Shown here in pieces: positions 1 to 5,232 of a stretch of 6,116 bases of DNA. Both the position numbers and the translations under genes were made by a program. The notes beneath the pieces are model-generated. The model saw only the letters and a program-made list of their open reading frames with translations, did no database searches and was not told the origin of the DNA. Location of the stretch: positions 1 through 6,116 of the forward strand of contig JACQMB010000006.1 in NCBI GenBank assembly GCA_016203765.1, given 5' to 3'. The stretch is from Deltaproteobacteria bacterium. GTDB lineage: Bacteria > UBA10199 > SPLOWO2-01-44-7. Position 1 is the first letter of the stretch; each line of letters starts with the position of its first letter.

Positions 1-1
1 A

Positions 2-892
2 AACTGGATCAAGGGTGTCTACGACAGCGAGCACAAGGAACGGCGTTTTTTGGTAACCGGCAGTGCCCGCCTCGATGTCTATCGGCGCGGCGGGGATTCC
101 CTGCTGGGCCGCTACCACTACTGGCGCCTTCATCCTTTCGACCTTTCCGAAATTCCGGCCGGTATTTCGCCCCCGGAGGCATTCAAACGTCTGATGACGG
201 TCGGCGGTTTTCCTGAACCTTTCCTTGATAACAATGAACAGGAGGCAAGGCGGTGGCGCAAAGAACGCTTCGATCGCATCTTAAAAGATGATATCCGTGA
301 TCTGGAACCTCTTCGCGATCTCTCTACTCTCAATCTCTTTGTCGATGCCTTGCGCCGGCGGGTGGGGCAGCTCATTGTCCTGGATAACATTGTGGACGAA
401 CTGCAGGTCTCCCATAAAACCCTAAAGCATTGGCTGGAAGTTTTGGAACGGATGTATGTGGTTTTTGTGGTGCGCCCCTGGACGAAAAAAATTCCCCGAG
501 CCATTCAAAAACCGCCCAAGGTCTATTTTTTTGATAACGCCGATGTGCTGGGCGATGAGGGGTCCCGCTTTGAAAATCTGGTGGCAACGTCTTTATTGAA
601 GCACTGTCATTTTATCGAGGATAGTCAGGGCCATGCCTGTGAATTGCGATATATCCGCGACAAGGAGAAGCGGGAGGTCGATTTTTGTTTAATTAAAGAT
701 GGAAAAATCGAAACACTGATCGAGGCAAAATATGCCGAAGAGAGTTTTGCGAACGGCCTGGCCTACTATGCCGAGCGCTTCCAACCGCAACAGGCCCTCC
801 AAATCGTCGCCACCCTCAAAAAGCCAAAGACAAAAGGGCGGCTCCGGATGGAAAGTCCGCTGGAGGCGCTTTGTCAATCCCCGTTCAAGTAA
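2..892 (+). CDS. AAA_14/DUF4143 family ATPase, 5'-truncated
   Basis: C-terminal 296 residues of a P-loop ATPase of the AAA_14 plus DUF4143 type; the first complete codon is at position 2 and the frame is open through the window edge. The Walker A and B motifs would lie upstream and are not visible. The fragment opens with a WIKGVYD segment and then LVTGSARLD, the sensor-1-like strand of these ATPases, followed by GGDSLLGRYHYWRLHPFDLSE, a signature of this family. The middle part (about residues 60-160) is helical and likely winged-helix-like. The C-terminal part has E-V-D-F, then L-I-E-A-K, resembling the E-x-D...E-x-K core of PD-(D/E)XK nuclease-like folds found in DUF4143 proteins. The cellular role of the family is unknown; members are often patchily distributed accessory genes. 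A TTG at 50 could be mistaken for a start but lies inside the conserved domain. The stop overlaps the end of rocD by 8 bp. Family call is firm, function is not. Confidence 0.88.
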   Translation, partial: NWIKGVYDSEHKERRFLVTGSARLDVYRRGGDSLLGRYHYWRLHPFDLSEIPAGISPPEAFKRLMTVGGFPEPFLDNNEQEARRWRKERFDRILKDDIRDLEPLRDLSTLNLFVDALRRRVGQLIVLDNIVDELQVSHKTLKHWLEVLERMYVVFVVRPWTKKIPRAIQKPPKVYFFDNADVLGDEGSRFENLVATSLLKHCHFIEDSQGHACELRYIRDKEKREVDFCLIKDGKIETLIEAKYAEESFANGLAYYAERFQPQQALQIVATLKKPKTKGRLRMESPLEALCQSPFK

Positions 893-2081
893 ACAATTTT
901 TTGATTTTCTCCAACGCCCAATCGATCTCTTCCTTCTTGATCACGAGGGGTGGAGCGAAGCGGATGACTTGGTCGTGGGTCTCTTTGGCGAGGATACCGA
1001 GTCCCATCAATTTTTCACAATAGGGTCTTGCCGATCCATATTCTTTCTTAACCTCAACCCCAATGAGCAGGCCCCTTCCCCTGACCTCTTTGATTGCAGG
1101 ATGTTTTATTTTATTGAGCCCGTCGACAAAATATTCCCCCAGCTCTTTGGCGCGCTGTGGAAGTTTCTCCTCAACCATCACGCCCAAGGCCGCCATTCCC
1201 GCCGCACAGCCCAGCGGATTTCCCCCAAAAGTAGAGCCGTGAATCCCCGGCACAAAAACATCCATCACCGTCTCGTCCGCCAAAATGCCGGAGACCGGAT
1301 ACATGCCGCCCGCCAGGGCCTTGCCGACGATTAAAATATCGGGCTTGATCTTTTCGTCCTTGCAAACAAACAGGGCGCCGCACCGGCCCAGGCCGGTTTG
1401 AATTTCGTCACAAATCAGCAAACAATTATTTTTTTTAGTGATCTCCCGCGCCGCTTGCAAATAGCCTTGCTTTGGAACAATCACCCCCCCCTCCCCTTGA
1501 ATGGGCTCGACCAAAAAACCAACGGTGTTGGGTGTGATGGCTTTCTTCAACGCCTCCACATCATTGTAGGGAATAATTTTAAATCCGGGCGTAAAGGGCC
1601 CAAACCCCTCCTGATAGGAAGGTTCGGTTGAAAATCCGACAATCGTCGTGGTTCTGCCGTGAAAATTGCCGGAGCAACAAATAATTTCCGCTTTGTCCTT
1701 AGCCGCCTTCTTTTTGAGATAACCCCAGCGCCTGGCGGCCTTGATGGCGGTCTCCACCGCCTCGGCCCCGGAATTCATCAGCAGACATTTTTCAAAACCG
1801 GAAAGTTCGCAAAGTTTTTTCATGAAGGGGCCCATCCGGTCGTTGTGAAAGGCCCGCGAGGTCAGGGTCAGTTTTTCGGCCTGGGTCTGGAGGGCGGCCA
1901 CAATCTTGGGATGACAGTGCCCCTGGTTAAGAGCCGAATAGGAAGAGAGCATGTCGAGATATTTTTTCCCCTCCACGTCCCAGACCCAGACCCCCTGGCC
2001 TTTGGTCAGGACCACCGGGAGGGGATGATAGTTGTGTGCGGAATATTTTTCGGCCTGGTTCAAAAAATCTTTTGTTTGCAT
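885..2081 (-). CDS. rocD: Ornithine aminotransferase (ornithine--oxo-acid transaminase)
   Basis: A 398-residue class III PLP aminotransferase, close in length to Bacillus RocD (about 400). It converts ornithine and 2-oxoglutarate to glutamate-5-semialdehyde and glutamate, linking arginine/ornithine breakdown to proline and glutamate; expected in the cytoplasm. The match to RocD as I remember it runs end to end: NYHPLP near the N terminus, LTLTSRAFHND (71-81), NSGAEAVETAIKAARRW (103-119; PLP phosphate binding), GNFHGRT (138-144), EPIQGEGG (192-199), DEIQTGLGR (225-233, D225 contacts the PLP ring nitrogen), GKALAGG with K254 as Schiff-base lysine, HGSTFGGNPL, and RFAPPL near the end. I chose the ATG at 2081 because homology begins just after it. 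An upstream in-frame TTG at 2120 would add 13 residues that look unrelated and would lie on a promoter-like -35 box. No clear Shine-Dalgarno precedes the ATG. The 3' end overlaps the upstream ATPase gene by 8 bp. Acetylornithine aminotransferase is the main alternative but fits less well. Confidence 0.93.
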   Translation of the reverse strand: MQTKDFLNQAEKYSAHNYHPLPVVLTKGQGVWVWDVEGKKYLDMLSSYSALNQGHCHPKIVAALQTQAEKLTLTSRAFHNDRMGPFMKKLCELSGFEKCLLMNSGAEAVETAIKAARRWGYLKKKAAKDKAEIICCSGNFHGRTTTIVGFSTEPSYQEGFGPFTPGFKIIPYNDVEALKKAITPNTVGFLVEPIQGEGGVIVPKQGYLQAAREITKKNNCLLICDEIQTGLGRCGALFVCKDEKIKPDILIVGKALAGGMYPVSGILADETVMDVFVPGIHGSTFGGNPLGCAAGMAALGVMVEEKLPQRAKELGEYFVDGLNKIKHPAIKEVRGRGLLIGVEVKKEYGSARPYCEKLMGLGILAKETHDQVIRFAPPLVIKKEEIDWALEKIKKLFT

Positions 2082-2093
2082 GGCGCGGCGATT

Positions 2094-2120
2094 TCTATAT
2101 GATGCCGCCTCCCATGTCAA
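2094..2120 (-). promoter_or_regulatory. Candidate sigma-70-type promoter for rocD
   Basis: On the minus strand a perfect TTGACA (2120-2115) is followed after 15 bp by TATAGA (2099-2094). The spacing is 1-2 bp shorter than optimal. Transcription would start near 2086-2088, only about 5-7 bases before the rocD ATG at 2081, so the transcript would be almost leaderless. That agrees with the lack of a Shine-Dalgarno. The boxes overlap the first codons of the divergent M24 peptidase gene. This is pattern matching only. Confidence 0.4.
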
Positions 2121-3241
2121 ACGCCCGGTTGATTTTTGACTCCCCCGAAAGAAATGCCGACCTTTATTATGCCACGCGGTTTACGGCCCCGGATGACATC
2201 CTTTTTCTGGAGCGCCAAGGCAAAAGGTATCTGATCCTTTCCGATTTGGAATATGAACGGGGACGCAAAGAGGCCAAGGGGGTAAGGATTTTCTCTCTGG
2301 CTGAATGGCAGGAAAAGGCCAAAAGGGCGCGGCAGGAGCCGAATTCGATCGGGGTGATTGCCACCCTCTTAACAGCCTTTAAAATCAAAAAAATAACGGT
2401 CCCCCGCTCCACGGCCTTTTACCTGGTCGACGGACTTCGCAAAAAAAGTTTTAAAGTCGAATCGGGGACTCATCCTTTTTGCCCGGAGCGGATTTTTAAA
2501 ACACCCCAGGAAAAAAAATGGATGGTTGAAGCCCAGCGAATGACTTTTCGATCATTTCGCGTGGCCGAGGATATTTTGCGGCAATCCAAAATTCGCCGCG
2601 GGCTTCTTTATTGGAAGGGAAAAGTTTTGACCTCGGAGCGGGTTCGCTTTGAGATGGAAAAATTTTTGCTCGCTCAAAATTTTCAACCGGTCTTTTCGGC
2701 GATCGTCGCCGGGGGAAGGCAGGCCTGCGATCCGCATTGCATCGGCTCCGGCCCCCTGCGGCCGCATCAGGCAATCATCATCGACTGCTTTCCCCGTTCA
2801 GCCCGGACGAGGTTTTACGGCGACGCCACCCGGACTTTCTGTAAGGGAAAGGCCCCGCCCGAATTGAAAAAACAATACGCGGCGGTCCAATTTGCCCAGG
2901 AGATGGCCATTGCCAAAATCAAAGCGGGGATCAACGGCAAAACGATCCATCGCGCCATTCAAAAACACTTTGAGCGGTCCGGTTTTCCGACCAAAAAAAT
3001 CGGCGGCAAAAAGCAGGGGTTCATCCACGGCACCGGCCACGGGATCGGTCTGGAAATCCACGAGGAACCCACACGGATCAGCGGAGTTAATTTTAAGTTA
3101 AAGAAAGGCCACGTGGTGACCGTGGAGCCGGGGCTTTACTATTATAAAACGGGCGGCGTGCGCCTCGAAGATATTGTCTACGTAACCGGCCGCGGCTGTG
3201 AAGTTTTGGCGAATTATCCGAAGCGTCTAGAGATCCCTTAA
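2114..3241 (+). CDS. M24-family metallopeptidase, Xaa-Pro aminopeptidase-like
   Basis: A 375-residue cytoplasmic protein with a creatinase-like N-terminal domain (about 1-135) and a pita-bread M24 catalytic domain (about 135-370). Family members remove an N-terminal residue before proline, or cleave Xaa-Pro dipeptides, with two metal ions. All five expected ligands are visible: D224 (IIIDCFP), D237 (YGDATRTF), H309 (GTGHGIG), E338 (VTVEPGLY) and E352 (VRLEDIVYVT). H208 (DPH) and H316 (LEIHE) match the usual substrate-binding histidines. D224 and D237 are 13 residues apart, two more than in classic PepP, prolidase and methionine aminopeptidase. I chose the ATG at 2114 because the SNARLIFDSPERNADLYYATRF segment looks like a normal N terminus of this subfamily; in-frame ATGs at 2099 and 2102 would add MMPPP, and none has a good ribosome site. 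The gene diverges from rocD across 32 bp and its stop overlaps the next, opposing gene by 15 bp. Exact substrate is not deducible, so no symbol is given. Confidence 0.88.
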   Translation: MSNARLIFDSPERNADLYYATRFTAPDDILFLERQGKRYLILSDLEYERGRKEAKGVRIFSLAEWQEKAKRARQEPNSIGVIATLLTAFKIKKITVPRSTAFYLVDGLRKKSFKVESGTHPFCPERIFKTPQEKKWMVEAQRMTFRSFRVAEDILRQSKIRRGLLYWKGKVLTSERVRFEMEKFLLAQNFQPVFSAIVAGGRQACDPHCIGSGPLRPHQAIIIDCFPRSARTRFYGDATRTFCKGKAPPELKKQYAAVQFAQEMAIAKIKAGINGKTIHRAIQKHFERSGFPTKKIGGKKQGFIHGTGHGIGLEIHEEPTRISGVNFKLKKGHVVTVEPGLYYYKTGGVRLEDIVYVTGRGCEVLANYPKRLEIP

Positions 3242-4075
3242 AATTTCCTTTTTCTTCGCCTCGTATTCCTTTTTTGAGATCAGGCCCTTCTCTTTGAGGC
3301 TATCCAGTTCGCGCAGCCGGGTCTCGATTTCACCGGGCGGTTCCTGTTTGACCGCAACTTCCGTCTCCTTCTTGCTTTCCCCTCTTTTGCTCCCCTCTTC
3401 TTCAAGTCCACGGTCCACGGTCTCCGGTCCACGGTCCTTCTTCAACACTCCCGCCACCGGTAACAAAATTTCATCCGTCGACTCGCCAAACTGCTGGCCC
3501 TCTTTCAATTCCAGCGAAACCCGCAAACCGCGCGCCCGGTTGATGGCGCGGGAGACATCGGCGAATTTGTCGTCTTTGGTTAAATCGATCTTGGCCATCA
3601 GTTTGCGAAAATAGACATGCAAAAACCCGTCCTTCACCCATGCCTCGGCCAGGGTCAGGCGGGTGTCCTGAAAAACGGCTCTGGACTTGCGCAGAATAAA
3701 CGAAAAGACAACCTGCTCGGCGGGAGCGGCCTGGCTAAGGGCCGCCACCAGGTGGGGGACCAAAAAATCGAGACTCGGTTGGTCAAAGACCTCCCGATCC
3801 TCCACCTTCTTGCTTAAAATCAGTTGTTTGCTGATCTCGATGCCGGACAAAAGATCGCGCAGGGCCAGGGGATTGAAGGTGTGCGGATGATCGGCCGCCC
3901 CCCGTTCTTTCAATTCTTTCTTTTTCAGCTCCACCCGTTTGATAAAATGATATTTACGGTCGGTATAAATATAGGTGGTTTTGGCGGCGAAAGCCGGACC
4001 AAGGACCGTGGACCATGGACCGGCGACCAAAAACAAGAAAACCAAGAAAAATAGATTTGAAATCCTAAAAAACAT
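3227..4075 (-). CDS. Exported SHOCT-domain protein of unknown function
   Basis: A 282-residue protein that I do not recognise as a whole. Residues 1-30 form a signal peptide: Arg4, then a hydrophobic run LFFLVFLFLVAG and a likely cleavage after A-F-A at 28-30. There is no lipobox cysteine, so the product is probably periplasmic or secreted. The central region (about 31-205) is a mixed alpha/beta sequence starting TTYIYTDRKYHFIKRVELKKKE, with no motif I can name. A charged, Lys/Glu-rich linker (about 206-250) follows. The last 32 residues, with LKEKGLISKKEYEAKKKEIL, are a typical SHOCT domain, a short C-terminal module thought to mediate oligomerisation. Two 7-bp-unit repeat arrays lie inside the gene, encoding GPWSTVLGP in the signal peptide and DRGPETVDRG in the linker. 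Upstream of the ATG, GGGAAG lies 4 bases away and AGAGGA 13 bases away, both weak ribosome sites. The stop overlaps the end of the M24 gene by 15 bp. That it is a gene is supported by the signal peptide and SHOCT end. Confidence 0.8.
   Translation of the reverse strand: MFFRISNLFFLVFLFLVAGPWSTVLGPAFAAKTTYIYTDRKYHFIKRVELKKKELKERGAADHPHTFNPLALRDLLSGIEISKQLILSKKVEDREVFDQPSLDFLVPHLVAALSQAAPAEQVVFSFILRKSRAVFQDTRLTLAEAWVKDGFLHVYFRKLMAKIDLTKDDKFADVSRAINRARGLRVSLELKEGQQFGESTDEILLPVAGVLKKDRGPETVDRGLEEEGSKRGESKKETEVAVKQEPPGEIETRLRELDSLKEKGLISKKEYEAKKKEILRDL
3406..3437. repeat. 7-bp tandem repeat array, GTCCACG unit
   Basis: Four 7-bp units in a row (GTCCACG, GTCCACG, GTCTCCG, GTCCACG) plus a trailing GTCC. 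It lies inside the SHOCT-protein gene in the linker and encodes about residues 213-224. A related array in the opposite orientation lies near the start of the same gene. The unit resembles the short GGTCCAC/GTGGACC repeats that I recall as dispersed elements in some environmental bacterial genomes; that comparison is from memory. Confidence 0.8.
3996..4030. repeat. Degenerate 7-bp tandem repeat array, GGACCNN unit
   Basis: Units GGACCAA, GGACCGT, GGACCAT, GGACCGG and a diverged CGACCAA follow in register. GGACCGT is, up to rotation, the reverse complement of the GTCCACG unit at 3406-3437, so the two arrays are inverted copies about 560 bp apart. This array encodes roughly residues 16-27 of the SHOCT protein, the second half of its signal peptide. 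Because 7 is not a multiple of 3, the unit cycles through all frames and yields the G-P-W-S-T-V-L-G-P pattern. Confidence 0.75.
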
Positions 4076-4117
4076 AGAACTTCCCTTATCCTCTTTCTTC
4101 CATTAAATCAAGTCCCC

Positions 4118-4675
4118 ATGCGTGTGATTGCCGGCAGCGCCAAGGGGCGGCGATTGGCCGGACCCAAGTCGAAACAAATTCGCCCGGTCCTCGATCAGGT
4201 CAAGGAGGCGGTCTTCAATATCCTTTTTGACGTGGCCGGGCTCAAGGTCCTCGATCTCTTCGCCGGCACCGGGGCGATGGGGATCGAGGCCCTCAGCCGC
4301 GGGGCCGCCTACTGCTGTTTTGTCGACGTCTCCCGTGAGGCGGTGAGGCTGATCGGCAAAAATATCGATGCCTGCGGTTTTGCCCAACAATCGTATGTCC
4401 TGCCGACGACGATCGGCAAAGCGGCCGACCTCTTGGCGGAACAACATAAAACGTTTGACCTGGTTTTTATCGATCCCCCGTATGAAAAATTTCTGGTTAA
4501 AAAAACGCTGTGCCGCCTGGTAAAAAGCCCCATCGTCCACGGCCAAACGCTTTTTGTCGTGGAGCACCACCCCAAGGAGCATTGCGAACCGGTGAAAGGC
4601 ATGAACTTGACGGACCAACGAAAGTATGGACAAACGCGGGTTAGTTTCTTACAAAAGGTACCGGATACTTGTTGA
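4118..4675 (+). CDS. rsmD: 16S rRNA (guanine(966)-N(2))-methyltransferase RsmD
   Basis: A 185-residue Rossmann-fold methyltransferase of normal family length. RsmD transfers a methyl group from S-adenosylmethionine to N2 of G966 (E. coli numbering) in 16S rRNA of the small ribosomal subunit. Visible marks are the N-terminal MRVIAGSAKGRRL, the RPVLDQVKEAVFNIL segment (22-36), motif I DLFAGTGAMG (46-55; SAM binding), acidic D70 ending the next strand, the catalytic DPPY (119-122) in FDLVFIDPPYE, and the closing K-Y-G-Q-T-R-V-S-F. The usual protein would end about here; the last seven residues (from Q179) and the TGA stop are encoded by the left arm of a long inverted repeat, so the native C terminus may have been replaced. 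The ATG at 4118 fits the family N terminus; no Shine-Dalgarno is seen in the pyrimidine-rich stretch before it. coaD follows after 31 bp in the same direction, a common gene pairing in bacteria. Confidence 0.95.
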   Translation: MRVIAGSAKGRRLAGPKSKQIRPVLDQVKEAVFNILFDVAGLKVLDLFAGTGAMGIEALSRGAAYCCFVDVSREAVRLIGKNIDACGFAQQSYVLPTTIGKAADLLAEQHKTFDLVFIDPPYEKFLVKKTLCRLVKSPIVHGQTLFVVEHHPKEHCEPVKGMNLTDQRKYGQTRVSFLQKVPDTC

Positions 4676-4702
4676 CAATCAACAAGTATCCGGTACCTTT
4701 TG
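4652..4702. repeat. 24-bp perfect inverted repeat (51-bp palindrome)
   Basis: Left arm 4652-4675 and right arm 4679-4702 are exact reverse complements (24 of 24), separated by the 3-base loop CAA. The left arm begins CAAAAGGTACCGG and ends GTTGA; the right arm ends CCGGTACCTTTTG. The left arm covers the last seven codons and stop of rsmD, and the right arm ends 4 bases before the coaD ATG. In RNA this would be a very stable hairpin. The ending CCTTTTG gives only four U residues, all inside the stem, so a classic intrinsic terminator is possible but not clear. A dispersed palindromic element or a control hairpin fits equally well. Confidence 0.9.
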
Positions 4703-4706
4703 AGCC

Positions 4707-5189
4707 ATGAAGAACACCGCGATTTGCGCCGGCAGTTTTGATCCCCCCACCCTGGGCCATTTCAACATTATTGAGCGGGGGCTCAAAATTTTTGACACAA
4801 TCATCGTGGGGCTCGGCATCAACCTCGCCAAACAACCGATCTTGACCGTTGCCGAACGCCTCGATCTCCTCAAACAGATTCTCAAAAATCATAAAAATGT
4901 GGAGGTGGTCTCCTTTGACGGACTGCTGACCGCCTTCGCCAGGGCGAAAAACTGCCGCATTTTGCTCCGCGGCATTCGCAATATGAGTGACTATGAATAT
5001 GAATCGCAGATGGCCCTGGCCAACAAGGCCCTCTATCCCGAGTTGGAAACGGTCTTTATGATGACGGAGGGGCAGTACTCGCATTTGAGCTCCACATTTA
5101 TCCGCGAGATCATCGCCTCCGGCGGATCGTGCGCGGGGATGATTCATCCGCTGGTGGAAAAGATGCTGGTTAGAAAACTAAGAAAGTAA
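4707..5189 (+). CDS. coaD: Phosphopantetheine adenylyltransferase CoaD
   Basis: A 160-residue cytoplasmic nucleotidyltransferase, the usual CoaD length. It joins 4'-phosphopantetheine and ATP to give dephospho-CoA and pyrophosphate, the penultimate step of coenzyme A synthesis. Visible motifs: AGSFDPPTLGH (8-18) with the T-x-G-H nucleotide-binding signature ending at H18; K42 at the conserved substrate-binding lysine; LLRGIRNMSDYEYE (86-99) with R88 and R91; NKALYPELETVFM; and SSTFIRE (128-134), the second nucleotide-binding signature. The ATG at 4707 is set by the N-terminal strand and nucleotide motif. No Shine-Dalgarno is visible: the region where it would lie is the right arm of the 24-bp inverted repeat ending at 4702. 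Translation may depend on coupling from rsmD or on a transcript starting downstream of the hairpin; this is inference. A second palindromic repeat begins 2 bases after the stop. Confidence 0.97.
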   Translation: MKNTAICAGSFDPPTLGHFNIIERGLKIFDTIIVGLGINLAKQPILTVAERLDLLKQILKNHKNVEVVSFDGLLTAFARAKNCRILLRGIRNMSDYEYESQMALANKALYPELETVFMMTEGQYSHLSSTFIREIIASGGSCAGMIHPLVEKMLVRKLRK

Positions 5190-5190
5190 C

Positions 5191-5225
5191 TGGATTGCTT
5201 CGGCCCTTCGGGCCTCGCAATGACA
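5191..5225. repeat. Dispersed palindromic repeat of the ATTGCTTCG...GCAATGACA type
   Basis: The element reads TGGATTGC, then TTC, a GGCCC-TTC-GGGCC hairpin, TC, and GCAATGACA. Outer arms ATTGC (5194-5198) and GCAAT (5217-5221) pair, the inner GGCCC/GGGCC stem (5202-5206 with 5210-5214) pairs, and a small asymmetric internal loop separates them. This form resembles a widely dispersed intergenic repeat known from many bacterial genomes (from memory). It fills most of the 43-bp coaD-aspC gap and could fold in RNA, but it lacks a T-run and is unlikely to be an intrinsic terminator. Confidence 0.75.
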
Positions 5226-5232
5226 TGCCACT

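Noticed and set aside
50..52. TTG at 50 as the start of the first gene
   Set aside because: The frame is open upstream and encodes conserved WIKGVYD residues; the TTG lies in the sensor-1 strand of a truncated gene.
2..892. Defence or toxin-antitoxin system around the DUF4143 ATPase
   Set aside because: No partner gene is visible; the neighbour is a convergent metabolic gene, and the family's function is unknown.
732..1334. Plus-strand 200-codon open frame
   Set aside because: It spans the end of the ATPase and the antisense of rocD, with no domain or conserved pattern.
2072..2101. Plus-strand promoter for the M24 gene (TTGTTT, 18 bp, TATATG)
   Set aside because: Both boxes are poor matches and lie in A/T-rich sequence; not strong enough to list.
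2079..2120. Upstream TTG at 2120 as the rocD start
   Set aside because: It adds 13 residues (MTWEAASYRNRRA) without family support and coincides with a TTGACA -35-like box; the ATG at 2081 fits RocD length.
3406..4030. CRISPR array or IS ends from the heptamer repeats
   Set aside because: Units are contiguous without spacers and no transposase lies between the inverted copies; the interval is the SHOCT coding sequence.
4672..4677. TTGACA in the centre of the palindrome as a -35 box for coaD
   Set aside because: No -10-like hexamer occurs 16-18 bp downstream; the motif follows from the loop sequence.
4652..4702. Palindrome as a clear rho-independent terminator
   Set aside because: Only four T residues follow the GC-rich part and all are inside the stem; coaD starts 4 bases later, so it is listed as a repeat instead.
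4641..5147. Minus-strand open frame of 168 codons over coaD
   Set aside because: It is antisense to a clear coaD, and its C terminus is simply the palindrome read in reverse.
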